Made by a program: the position numbers and the translations under genes. Under the pieces are notes generated by a model. It made no database searches. It was not told the origin of the DNA and saw only the letters and a list, made by a program, of their open reading frames with translations. Shown here in pieces: positions 13,338-20,882 of a DNA stretch of 28,767 bases (the stretch's first letter is position 1; every line of letters starts with the position of its first letter). The DNA comes from a virus: IMG/VR virus record IMGVR_UViG_3300024265_000171, positions 1 through 28,767 of that record, one strand, 5' to 3'.

Positions 13338-13973
13338 ATGAAAACAAGACCGATAATATTTCAACCCGACTCGGTTCGGGCGATTTTTGGTGGTAGGAAA
13401 TCGCAGACACGAAGGATTGTTAATATTCGCCCTGGAGATCATTTTAACACCAACAAGATTGAAGTCGGAATGGTTTCCGGTGATAAGGGCGAATATTACG
13501 GGTTTACGTCAGAAGAATATGACTACAAATGCCCCTACGGAGTTCCCGGCGACAGGCTTTGGGTCAGAGAATCTTGGTGCGTTCATGCCCGATATGACGG
13601 ACTCAGACCAAAGGTGTTGCCCGAGATAAAATACCTGCAAAATGCCGTAACGCATATGGCAGATGTTTACAAAGCCGAAAAGTCTTTATGGATGGGCAAG
13701 ACACGACCATCAATATTTATGCCCCGTAAATATTCCCGCCTTACGCTCGAAATCACGAATATCAGGGTTGAGAGGGTGCAGGATATAAGCACGCATGATG
13801 CTTATTGGGAGGGTGTTGAAGATTGCGATGTGTTCGGTCACGATGATTGTTTTTATGGAACTGTTGGCAGGGTGTGTTCATTCGAAAGACTTTGGGACAA
13901 GATGCACGGCAAAAAATACCCCTGGTCAAGCAATCCCTGGGTTTGGGTGATTGAATTTAAAAAGGAGCCATAA
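13338..13973 (+). CDS. ASCH-domain protein inserted between the ATPase halves
   Basis: Two hundred and eleven residues. MKTRPIIFQPDSVRAIFGGRKSQTRR and later YGVPGDRLWVRESW, then SIFMPRKYSRLTLEITNIRVERVQDIS, are the signatures of the phage-borne ASCH (PUA-like) family, which binds RNA or modified bases. It begins 4 bases after the N-half of the ATPase and overlaps the C-half by one base (TAATG). The ribosome site is poor, so it may rely on coupling. The last strand WVWVIEFKKE completes the barrel, so it seems intact. Whether it works with the ATPase or merely hitchhiked into the split is open. Confidence 0.85.
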   Translation: MKTRPIIFQPDSVRAIFGGRKSQTRRIVNIRPGDHFNTNKIEVGMVSGDKGEYYGFTSEEYDYKCPYGVPGDRLWVRESWCVHARYDGLRPKVLPEIKYLQNAVTHMADVYKAEKSLWMGKTRPSIFMPRKYSRLTLEITNIRVERVQDISTHDAYWEGVEDCDVFGHDDCFYGTVGRVCSFERLWDKMHGKKYPWSSNPWVWVIEFKKEP

Positions 13974-14557
13974 TGACACAAATACCAGAACTAGAACAGC
14001 AACTACAGGGACTCAAGGCAAGAAAACTTGAACTTGAAGCCAACGAAAAGATTTTTATAAAGGTCCAGGGTTTGACAGAAAGCATGGAGAAAACTCGGGC
14101 TGAAATTGGGGGCCTAGAGGATGATAACACCCCAGCAAAAGAGTCTCTATCCGAACTCGAATACAAAAGGGCTCAGTTAATCAAAAAACCCTTGATGATA
14201 ATGCAAGAATCTATGGACTCTGTAATGCCAGAAGGGAAATCTGCCATTATAGAAATTACAGATGAAAATGAGGTTAAGTTCGGAATTTTATCAACCGGTC
14301 CCGATGGAGTTGTGTTTTCGCCACACGCAGGTTTGTCAGGATCAGAGCAGGTCATGTTCGACCAGGCCCTCACCTTTGCGCTCATGAAGAATTCTGATCA
14401 TGTGATATTGTGTTATGAAGCAGCCGAAATTGATGATAACGGTCTGGTAGAACTGATAAAATCATTACATGACCAGAAAGGCGCTCAGATTATTGTAAAT
14501 TCATGCCACAACCCAGATGTAACATTTAGCAAAGAATGGAATACGGTTCAATTATAA
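13973..14557 (+). CDS. Rad50/SMC-like ATPase, C-terminal half (signature motif, degenerate Walker B)
   Basis: One hundred and ninety-four residues. The first ~75 are coiled coil (LEQQLQGLKARKLELEANEK, ESLSELEYKRAQLIKK). Then comes a C-lobe with the ABC signature LSGSE (121-125) followed by a QALTFALM helix, the Walker B strand VILCYE (144-149) and D-loop Asp154, then a final IIVNSCHNP strand with the H-loop-like His179. The usual Walker B aspartate is replaced (Cys147/Tyr148) while Glu149 is kept. It lacks Walker A, which the gene at 12269 supplies. AAGGAGCCATA precedes the start. Expected to dimerise with the N-half through the coiled coils. Confidence 0.85.
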   Translation: MTQIPELEQQLQGLKARKLELEANEKIFIKVQGLTESMEKTRAEIGGLEDDNTPAKESLSELEYKRAQLIKKPLMIMQESMDSVMPEGKSAIIEITDENEVKFGILSTGPDGVVFSPHAGLSGSEQVMFDQALTFALMKNSDHVILCYEAAEIDDNGLVELIKSLHDQKGAQIIVNSCHNPDVTFSKEWNTVQL

Positions 14558-14569
14558 TATAAAAGTGGT

Positions 14570-14848
14570 ATGGAAACCGTTATTACATATAAAGAGTTTT
14601 ATGAAAAATCTAAAACAGAGCCGCGCCTACAACAGCTTGTTGGTCAATGTCTAATGAGTGCCCTTAAGGTCGCCAAAAAAGCAGAAAAAGTATTTCCAAA
14701 TAGCCCAAAAGCGGATATTGGTTATTTAATATTGTCAGCCATTAAAACCATAGGTCAAATAGAAGGTTTCGTGCTTGTTGGCGAAGAAGAAATTGATGCT
14801 GAATATATGAGCGAAATATTAAATTCTTATCAAGGAGCAAGGCCATGA
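14570..14848 (+). CDS. Hypothetical helical protein, 92 residues
   Basis: Mostly helical, soluble protein (LQQLVGQCLMSALKVAKKAEKV, KADIGYLILSAIKTIGQIEGF) with an acidic end. It begins 12 bases after the ATPase C-half and its TGA overlaps the next start (ATGA), so it is co-translated with the zinc-ribbon gene. No family recognised. Confidence 0.72.
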   Translation: METVITYKEFYEKSKTEPRLQQLVGQCLMSALKVAKKAEKVFPNSPKADIGYLILSAIKTIGQIEGFVLVGEEEIDAEYMSEILNSYQGARP

Positions 14849-15006
14849 ATTGTCCAAAATGTGAAGCTGAATTAAATGAAGATAATTTTAAAATAGTTGT
14901 GTGGGACAGTTCGGCCGATATCGAGCTAACCTGCCCTTCCTGTGAAATCGAAGATGACCCCTTTCTTTCTTTCGACCAGGAATATTTAAACGAAAATATT
15001 TATTAA
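14845..15006 (+). CDS. Small zinc-ribbon protein
   Basis: Fifty-three residues, MNCPKCEAEL then LTCPSCEIEDD, with paired CPxC knuckles at residues 3-6 and 30-33, the standard four-cysteine zinc ribbon. The acidic C-terminus (FLSFDQEYLNEN) is unlikely to contact DNA directly. The start overlaps the previous stop by 4 bases and AAGGAGCAAGGCC precedes it. Such ribbons often bridge proteins; the specific partner is unknown. Confidence 0.75.
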   Translation: MNCPKCEAELNEDNFKIVVWDSSADIELTCPSCEIEDDPFLSFDQEYLNENIY

Positions 15007-15020
15007 AAGGAGCAAAGGTC

Positions 15021-15425
15021 ATGCTGAAACAAGAATACGCATCAAAAATGGTAAAGGTTAACTTCACACAAGCTGAAATGGTTGACCTCGGAGGAAGATT
15101 AGCTGAACAACATCAGGATTTTGAAGATTTAGAAATCCAGAAGTCCGCAGCGTCTTCAGACTTCACGGCCCGGATTAAGGCTGTACGCCTTGCTATCGCT
15201 GGATTATTCCGCAAGATTAAAGATGGTTTTGAAATGCAGCGACATGATTGTCTCGTTGAATATGATTACAATCTCAACATGGTTCATTATGTTTTTGAGC
15301 GCAATGGCTTACGAACCATTGTTGAACAGCGAAGCATGACCCCGGCCGAAAGACAAGTGGCCTTGGCCTTGGAATTCAAAAAGAAACTTTTCAACGGCAA
15401 CAATATCGAAACCTTCATTTCCTAA
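15021..15425 (+). CDS. Hypothetical phage protein with coiled-coil character
   Basis: One hundred and thirty-four residues after AAAAGGAGCAAAGGTC. The N-terminal 75 residues are helical (ASKMVKVNFTQAEMVDLGGRLAEQ, RIKAVRLAIAGLFRKIKDGFEM). A beta segment follows (DCLVEYDYNLNMVHYVFE) and then a C-terminal TPAERQVALALEFKKKLF helix. It resembles a recurrent phage early protein with that helix-beta-helix plan, but I cannot name it. Confidence 0.75.
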   Translation: MLKQEYASKMVKVNFTQAEMVDLGGRLAEQHQDFEDLEIQKSAASSDFTARIKAVRLAIAGLFRKIKDGFEMQRHDCLVEYDYNLNMVHYVFERNGLRTIVEQRSMTPAERQVALALEFKKKLFNGNNIETFIS

Positions 15426-15431
15426 TAAATC

Positions 15432-15851
15432 ATGCGTGTCAAACACAAAGCTGTCATTCGCCACGGAAAAATGAAACTCGATGATCCTGACTTGTTCAAA
15501 AAGGAGATGAAGTCTTTCAAGGATGGATCTGAGGTTTATTTTGTCGTGAAGCCAAAAGAGCCCACCATAGATGACCAACTCAGGCGATATTACTTTAGCC
15601 AGGTGCTACACTTGATATCAGAAGAAACCGGAATGTTATCGAAAGATGATCTTCACCTAAACATGAAAATCAAGTTTGCCAGCTATATTGACGAGAGAAC
15701 CGGCATGACCGTGACACATTCTGTCTTTTCAGATGGATCTACCATGGGTGTTGCTATTAAAAGAAAGTTTATCTGGAATGTAAAACAGTGGGCCTTTGAG
15801 TTTTTAAACATTACGTTTCCAGAGAAGGGTGAGGCTGAAAGTGACCAATGA
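15432..15851 (+). CDS. Phage recombination/accessory protein, NinB-like region
   Basis: One hundred and thirty-nine residues. After a beta N-terminus (VKHKAVIRHGKMKL) comes LRRYYFSQVLHLISEETGMLSKDDLHLNMKIKF, the pattern of a phage family in which 'Q...YYw.vv..isEeTG...ddvH..lK.kF' is conserved, often annotated near NinB-type recombination genes. I see no catalytic motif. The TGA overlaps the next start by 4 bases. The NinB relation is a tentative memory, not a demonstrated match. Confidence 0.72.
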   Translation: MRVKHKAVIRHGKMKLDDPDLFKKEMKSFKDGSEVYFVVKPKEPTIDDQLRRYYFSQVLHLISEETGMLSKDDLHLNMKIKFASYIDERTGMTVTHSVFSDGSTMGVAIKRKFIWNVKQWAFEFLNITFPEKGEAESDQ

Positions 15852-16009
15852 TGGAACTTATAAAATTTATATTTAGTGGGTTTTGGATATTTTTTGGGTT
15901 CTTGGTATTAATATGTGCAATTTCAAATAGACATTGGAATATCAGAAAACACGGATACCCACCATCCCACTGTGATGCCGATGGAGATTTCAAGAAAGAA
16001 GAATCTTAA
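15848..16009 (+). CDS. Small membrane-anchored protein with HCDADGDF motif
   Basis: Fifty-three residues with one membrane helix (FIFSGFWIFFGFLVLICAI, about 7-25) followed by RHWNIRKHGYPPSHCDADGDF, a motif I recognise as recurring in tiny phage proteins of unknown role. It starts at tandem ATGs overlapping the previous stop (ATGA) and ends one base before the ASCH gene, so all three are probably translated together. Confidence 0.72.
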   Translation: MMELIKFIFSGFWIFFGFLVLICAISNRHWNIRKHGYPPSHCDADGDFKKEES

Positions 16010-16010
16010 G

Positions 16011-16472
16011 ATGAAAGTGATTAGTTTATGGCAGCCATGGGCCTCCTTGATGGCCTGGGGAATAAAAACAATCGAAACGAGACATTGGCCGTTACCTCAA
16101 AACATAAAAGGGCCGATAGCTATCCATGCCGCAAAAAAGTTAGTTAAAGTCAAAGATCCTTATTTCGAGGATGCTTTGTTGGAGCGCAATTTGTCTTACA
16201 ATGATCTGCCGAGAGGGTTTATTCTTTGCTATTTTGACACAGTAGAATGTATCCTGATCAACTACCGGCAAGATGGTGTGCCGGATTATCCAGAAAGAGC
16301 TTTTGGAGATTATACACCAGGACGATATATGTGGAAAATGAAAGGATTGAATGTATTGCCGTGGCCACTAATGATCCAGGGAAGGCAGGGAATATGGAAC
16401 TGGAACACAAGCGAACATCCAATTCCCTCAAATGATGTAGCAAAACCAGAACAGCAATTAAAATTGTTTTAA
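16011..16472 (+). CDS. ASCH-domain protein (second copy in window)
   Basis: One hundred and fifty-three residues from the ATG at 16011. A 32-codon upstream extension would overlap the small membrane gene and is rejected. MKVISLWQPWASLMAWGIKTIETRHWP is the textbook ASCH N-terminus: aromatic strand, WASL, GxKxxExR. GPIAIHAAKKL follows and the last part ends WNWN. ASCH proteins are PUA-like RNA or nucleotide binders; some related members deacetylate modified cytidine. It is divergent from the ASCH protein at 13338, so the two are not a recent duplication. Confidence 0.9.
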   Translation: MKVISLWQPWASLMAWGIKTIETRHWPLPQNIKGPIAIHAAKKLVKVKDPYFEDALLERNLSYNDLPRGFILCYFDTVECILINYRQDGVPDYPERAFGDYTPGRYMWKMKGLNVLPWPLMIQGRQGIWNWNTSEHPIPSNDVAKPEQQLKLF

Positions 16473-16506
16473 ATATTAAAGAGCTTATGGCTGAAAGGAG
16501 ATCAAA

Positions 16507-17100
16507 ATGCCAACGGGATACACAGCAGCAATAGCAGATGGAATATCGTTTAATGATTTTATCATGAAATGCGCTCGGGCTATGGGAGCTTGTATTATGA
16601 TGAGGGATGAATCGGTAGATGCAGAGATTCCCCAAAAGTTTGAACCAAGTGATTATCACAAGAAAGCCCTTGAAACTACCAGTCTTGAACTTAAAAGCCT
16701 TGATGGTATGACCAAGAAAAAGGCTACTGAATTAGCAGGGCAAGATTATAAAAAAGAAGTTGCTGATATTCAAAAAGCTATTGAAAAAAAAAACGAACTG
16801 AAAATTAAATACAAAGTAATGTTAATTCAGATTCGAGGATGGAATCCCCCAACACCTGATCATGTAGGATTGAAAGATTTTATGATTCAACAGATTGAAA
16901 GCTCTATAGATTACGACTGCGATAATACCTTCTGGCTAAAAAGAAAGCCGGTGTTGCTTTCTCCGCAGGAATGGATCGGCAAGAAGCGTACAGCGTTACT
17001 CAAAAACCTTGATTATCATAATGAACAAAATTTGCAGGAAATCGAACGAACAGAAAGCCGAACCGCATGGGTAAAAGCGTTAAGAAAAAGTTTGGAATGA
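16507..17100 (+). CDS. Hypothetical phage protein, 197 residues, helical
   Basis: Starts after GAAAGGAGATCAAA. MPTGYTAAIADGISFNDFIMKCARAMGACIMMRD resembles a phage family that keeps exactly this N-terminus. The central part is a charged helical region (KKKATELAGQDYKKEVADIQKAIEKKN), and the C-terminal part contains NTFWLKRKPVLLSPQEWI. No enzyme motif. Its TGA overlaps the downstream HNH-like gene start. Confidence 0.82.
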   Translation: MPTGYTAAIADGISFNDFIMKCARAMGACIMMRDESVDAEIPQKFEPSDYHKKALETTSLELKSLDGMTKKKATELAGQDYKKEVADIQKAIEKKNELKIKYKVMLIQIRGWNPPTPDHVGLKDFMIQQIESSIDYDCDNTFWLKRKPVLLSPQEWIGKKRTALLKNLDYHNEQNLQEIERTESRTAWVKALRKSLE

Positions 17101-17453
17101 AACCATTTATCCCATACCAAAAACCAGAACCATATCGATCAAAAGGCTACAGGGAATACATTGCCACACACCCATGTTGGAGGTGTGGAAAGGGACCAAC
17201 AGAGGCGGCACATTCAACCCTTGGTCGAGCCGGAACGTCAACCAAGGCCCCTGATTCTCAATGCCTACCGGAATGTGTCCATTGTCACCGAATCAAAAAG
17301 CATATGCAGGGCAGGAGTCCCCAGGCAATAGCGGCCAAAGAAAAAATCATTGAGCTTATGTTAGACTATATTGAAAAAGAATATCGGGCCATAGACAGCA
17401 GGATGGTTGTGATCGATTTTTTAACTGATTTCATGAAGGAGAAAAAGATATAA
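17097..17453 (+). CDS. HNH-like nuclease / Ref-DUF968-type recombination protein
   Basis: One hundred and eighteen residues if started at the ATG at 17097 (ATGA overlap with the previous stop). An in-frame ATG at 17067 adds ten. Motif order: HPCWRCGKGPTEAAHS with a CxxC knuckle and AAH, a TKAPDSQCLPECVHCHRIKKH segment with CxxCH, then a C-terminal helix. This matches the small HNH-type nucleases near phage recombination genes, such as the Ref-like and DUF968-type families. The H of AAHS and the HRIKKH histidines are the probable active site. Placed before the UvrD helicase, supporting a repair or recombination role. Confidence 0.85.
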   Translation: MKPFIPYQKPEPYRSKGYREYIATHPCWRCGKGPTEAAHSTLGRAGTSTKAPDSQCLPECVHCHRIKKHMQGRSPQAIAAKEKIIELMLDYIEKEYRAIDSRMVVIDFLTDFMKEKKI

Positions 17454-17475
17454 AATTCATCAAAAGGAAATTCGA

Positions 17476-17730
17476 ATGACCTGCGGTAACGAAACAAAAC
17501 AGCGCCACATGGAAATGACCCAAGAAGAGAGGGATGAAAATTTTTCTTGGATGTATGACTCATATCACAATGCCATTAAGCATGGAGTTGTCCAGTGCAG
17601 GGGTTGCTGGGAATGGCTTTGGTTAAAATATTTATTTAGATGTTTTCATTGCGGTAGTTATTTTTGTACTAAATGTGGTTATGATCATTTCGGACCACAT
17701 CCAAGGATTACGATAATAAAAGGGAGATAA
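17476..17730 (+). CDS. Small zinc-finger protein
   Basis: Eighty-four residues. The C-terminal half carries VQCRGCWEW, then CFHCGSYFCTKCGYDHFGPH: three CxxC knuckles plus histidines, enough for two zinc ions in a treble-clef or RING-like arrangement. The N-terminal half is acidic. It ends 2 bases before the UvrD-type helicase start, so translation is likely coupled. The function may be docking. The family is not named. Confidence 0.75.
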   Translation: MTCGNETKQRHMEMTQEERDENFSWMYDSYHNAIKHGVVQCRGCWEWLWLKYLFRCFHCGSYFCTKCGYDHFGPHPRITIIKGR

Positions 17731-17732
17731 AA

Positions 17733-19499
17733 ATGTTAAACCAACAACAAAAAGAAGCCGCTGAAACCAGCTCTAACCAGGTTCTTGTATTAGCACCACC
17801 CGGCTCAGGTAAGACCGCGACCATTACAGAAAGGGCTGCATATCTAATTGAACAAAAACAAGTGTCTGGATATGAATTATTACTTTTGACATTCACAAGA
17901 CGAGCTTCAAGAGAGATGCGCGAAAGACTTCATAAACGAGTCGGCAATCAGGCTTACAAAATGACAATAGGGACATTTCATGCTGTGGCCCTGAACCTTC
18001 TCAATCGATTTGGGGAGCTTATTGGATTCCAGAAAGAATATAGTACTGTGTATGGAAATTTTGAGGAACAATATCTAATAAAAGATGTTGCCAGAGATAT
18101 GGGATATTATGACGGAAAGCGGTGGAAAAAGATCAAAAAAGGGCAAATTGATGCCATTTTTGCCGATTATTATCACAGAGGTATTGAGCCTGGTCCAGCC
18201 GCACCTGGATATGATTTCTTTAAAGCTTTCGTTTTTAGATGCCGTGAGAATAATAGTTTTACTTATGGATCGTTACTCATAGGGTTAAGATCGCTTCTGC
18301 CCAAAATATCACAGTATTTACACTGGAAGCACATAATTACAGATGAAAGCCAGGACACCGACCCCTTACAGTGGAGCATAATTCGTCAAATTCAAGATCT
18401 ATGCGAAGCCACCCTGTTTTGTGTTTCAGACACGGACCAGGCTATTTACGGTTTTCGTGGAGCCGATACTGGATATTTGATCAGGCACCAGCACGAATTT
18501 GACATCCATGAACTGAAAACCAATTACCGTTCAGATGCCAACATAGTCAATGCCGCCAACCGATTAATCGAACACAACACAGACAGGCTTGAAAAGACAA
18601 TGGCCCCCAACTTGGTGTCGATGTTAGAAATACTGGAGATCCCCAATGTTGACAGTGAAGGCCTGGTAAAAGTCATCAAAACTTTAATAGAAAACAGTCC
18701 TGACACAAAACGAGCCGTTCTTGGCCGGGTCCATGGTATCTTGCAGAAGTTATCCCGGTTATTGGAAGAAGAAGGAATTGATCATACCTACATCGGAAAG
18801 AAAACGGCCTTAACCAATTCGGAGGATTTTCGTCGGTTTCATGCATTTTTTAAACTGATCGTAAACCCCTTTGATAACTTCAGTTTTTTACTTGCTCATA
18901 CTTTATTGGGTGTTTCCCGTGAAACATACGGAAAAATTCGGGTTGCAGCTTCCCAGGAGCACAAAAGCCACTTTCAGGTATGGCAAGAGCTGCCGGGCAT
19001 ATTTAATTTTGCATCTGCTCATGATGAACATGGATGGGAATTAAAAGCTACCATGGCGTATGTTGGGTTGACGATAAAAGAACGGTTTGTAGGATGTGCA
19101 GATGATAGTACGGAGGAAATCGAATCTTTTGTCCAGGCATGGATAGACGATAATCCCAACGGAGATATCAGAGACTACATGGAATGGCTTGCAACTTTTG
19201 ATATCCAGGATGAAATGGCAGAGGAACAACCCCTTTTGACGCTATTAACGGGCCATGCCGCCAAAGGGTGTGAGTGGCCGACTGTTATTATTGCGGGGAC
19301 TAATGAGGGTTTGATACCGTCCAAACAGGCTATTAAAAGCGGGGATATTGAAGCAGAAAGAAGGCTTTTTTACACTATGATTACCCGTGCGGAGGATCGC
19401 TTGATAATTACAACCCGGCCCACAGAGAAGGTCAACGAATATACCGGAGCGATTTCACTGGAGCCGGTGTCACGATTTATAAATGAGATGAAAACTTAG
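17733..19499 (+). CDS. UvrD/PcrA-like superfamily 1 DNA helicase
   Basis: ATP-driven 3'-5' DNA helicase, 588 residues. Q-motif region LNQQQKEAA; Walker A APPGSGKT (21-28); motif Ia LLTFTRRASREMRERL; GTFHAVA (80-86); Walker B ITDESQDTD (202-210), where DES replaces the usual DEaQD; motif III SDTDQAIYGFRGA; TNYRS motif IV; motif V TGHAAKGCEW near residue 505; motif VI RRLFYTMITRAEDRL near the end. Shorter than cellular UvrD (about 720), as phage versions often are. AAAGGGAGATAAAA precedes the start. It probably supports recombination or repair together with the ATPase pair. Confidence 0.95.
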   Translation: MLNQQQKEAAETSSNQVLVLAPPGSGKTATITERAAYLIEQKQVSGYELLLLTFTRRASREMRERLHKRVGNQAYKMTIGTFHAVALNLLNRFGELIGFQKEYSTVYGNFEEQYLIKDVARDMGYYDGKRWKKIKKGQIDAIFADYYHRGIEPGPAAPGYDFFKAFVFRCRENNSFTYGSLLIGLRSLLPKISQYLHWKHIITDESQDTDPLQWSIIRQIQDLCEATLFCVSDTDQAIYGFRGADTGYLIRHQHEFDIHELKTNYRSDANIVNAANRLIEHNTDRLEKTMAPNLVSMLEILEIPNVDSEGLVKVIKTLIENSPDTKRAVLGRVHGILQKLSRLLEEEGIDHTYIGKKTALTNSEDFRRFHAFFKLIVNPFDNFSFLLAHTLLGVSRETYGKIRVAASQEHKSHFQVWQELPGIFNFASAHDEHGWELKATMAYVGLTIKERFVGCADDSTEEIESFVQAWIDDNPNGDIRDYMEWLATFDIQDEMAEEQPLLTLLTGHAAKGCEWPTVIIAGTNEGLIPSKQAIKSGDIEAERRLFYTMITRAEDRLIITTRPTEKVNEYTGAISLEPVSRFINEMKT

Positions 19500-19509
19500 A
19501 GGTATTGAA

Positions 19510-19737
19510 ATGAAATTCGACCCAACAGAAAAAGAAAGTCAAGAAATACAAAATTTGTTTAATGGATATCACCAGGTCTACTGTAATCTTGTAAAGCATT
19601 TTCCTGAGTTTAAAGTATTGATAGACGGATTACCGAACCTAGATAATATCAATTTAATATTGCCGGAATTAAAACCGATTTTAGCAGATGCGCTTTGTCG
19701 TGTGCGTAATTTGGCTGATGGATCGATAGAGATATAA
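19510..19737 (+). CDS. Hypothetical small protein, 75 residues
   Basis: Starts 10 bases after the helicase stop with GAGGTATTGAA upstream. Acidic, helix-prone (EKESQEIQNLFNGYHQVYCNLV, LILPELKPILADALCRVRNLA). No recognised family. Late position in the plus-strand operon. Confidence 0.68.
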   Translation: MKFDPTEKESQEIQNLFNGYHQVYCNLVKHFPEFKVLIDGLPNLDNINLILPELKPILADALCRVRNLADGSIEI

Positions 19738-19744
19738 AAAAACA

Positions 19745-19954
19745 ATGCTAATCACCCATCTTTTCGACCTGTACGTTCGCAGAAACTATCCACCGGACAT
19801 CCTTTCGAGAGAACACGGAGACGATGACAAGATGTTTATCCGTTTCGAGTGGATGTCCGGCAAAACCAGAGAATTTGGATATACCGAAGCATCTTATGAT
19901 GCAATCTGGAAAAGGTTTAATGATTATTGGGCAGGCGCTACTTTAAGTCTTTAG
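19745..19954 (+). CDS. Hypothetical small protein, last gene of the plus-strand block
   Basis: Sixty-nine residues, aromatic- and charge-rich (FIRFEWMSGKTREFGYTEASYDAIWKRFNDYW), probably a compact alpha/beta domain. No Shine-Dalgarno is obvious. The 3' end overlaps the convergent holin gene by 17 bases, so the two transcripts would be complementary there; no terminator separates them. Confidence 0.65.
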   Translation: MLITHLFDLYVRRNYPPDILSREHGDDDKMFIRFEWMSGKTREFGYTEASYDAIWKRFNDYWAGATLSL

Positions 19955-20465
19955 TCTTGCTTCCACGGCTACTTCCGAACTCAAACGCAAAACCATCTCC
20001 GATCATCTTAAGCAAAGCCCCGACTGACATATTGAAAATAGCCAGCACCGCAGGTTTGATTTCTGCATTGCTGTTAATTTGATAGATAATAAAGACAAGG
20101 GCCGCAAAAGCCAGAAAGAGCATTATGTCGGCACGATAATTGTGATATCCCGCCTTGGTCATTGCCGTATCTCTTGAACGGGCATCTTACCGGTCAGCCA
20201 GGTAAGCCTTTTCGAGTTCGAGTTCTATCTGGGCCATGCTCTGTTTAAATTCTAGGGCTAATTTAGGATCATTTTTAAAAGCCTGCTGTGCAACCTGTAA
20301 TCCCTCCGGAGTATCAATATCCTGCCCTGTGAGCTGTTTTGCTGTATTGGCAACAGTTTCGGCTACTTTTCCAGCCTTCTCGCCGGCAAAGTGTTTGATT
20401 AAACCTGGCGCGAATTCAGTTGCTAACTTTAACGCGGCCCCGATTGCTAATAGTGGTAATGGCAT
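19938..20465 (-). CDS. GTA-type 3-TM holin, interrupted by an in-frame TAA
   Basis: The N-part (92 residues, to 20187) reads MPLPLLAIGAALKLATEFAP, then GLIKHFAGEKAGKVAETVANTAKQLTG, ending ELEKAYLADR-stop. The frame continues with DARSRDTA, then MTKAGYHNYRADIMLFLAFAALVFI and a second membrane segment, ending FEFGSSRGSKTKD. Together these match the gene-transfer-agent 3-TM holin family almost end to end. Members normally read ...LADRQDARxRD across the position of the TAA, so a CAA (Gln) to TAA change is likely. The ATG at 20162 could restart the C-part. In the lysis cassette, just after the endolysin. The holin opens the inner membrane for lysis. Readthrough, mutation or two-piece expression are all possible. 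Confidence 0.78.
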
Positions 20466-20881
20466 TAGACTACCTCAAAGTGAACTAAATCTTGGAAGTC
20501 TTGATCAGTTACAGGCTCTCCATCCATGTCCCAGTTCCCGCCCCATCGGATAGCTATTCCTAATTTAGCCGCGGCTGCTTGGATAATTCCAGCGAGGACA
20601 CAACAATGAAGCTTGTTCCAGCTAATCTTTCCATTAATATATGGAACTGCATCAAAAGCTTTAGCTGGCATCGAATTGTGCTTACTATTCGGCCATTTGA
20701 CTTTGGTCTTTTGTGGAGATGTATGGAAATAAGAATCCTGAACCTCCTTCTTTCTATGACTCTCTATTATCGCAAAGTCCATAATTCCATAAGCCATAGC
20801 TTCTCTAGCTACATAAGCTAACCCTGATTCAAGATTTTCAATATGAAGTATCGAGTTTCTACCAAATCTGTATTCGCCCAT
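20465..20881 (-). CDS. M15-family endolysin (L-alanyl-D-glutamate or D-Ala-D-Ala-type peptidase)
   Basis: Peptidoglycan peptidase of 138 residues. SKHNSMPAKAFDAVPY (66-81) carries the zinc ligands His68 and Asp77 in the SxHxxxxAxxxD pattern; RWGGNWDMDG (112-121) and QDLVHFEVV (130-138) give the third ligand His134. IIESHRKKEVQ (38-48) holds the conserved Arg/Gln region. No signal peptide, so export would depend on the holin. The stop overlaps the holin start as TAATG. The length fits single-domain phage M15 endolysins such as the T5 type. Confidence 0.92.
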   Translation of the reverse strand: MGEYRFGRNSILHIENLESGLAYVAREAMAYGIMDFAIIESHRKKEVQDSYFHTSPQKTKVKWPNSKHNSMPAKAFDAVPYINGKISWNKLHCCVLAGIIQAAAAKLGIAIRWGGNWDMDGEPVTDQDFQDLVHFEVV

Positions 20882-20882
20882 T

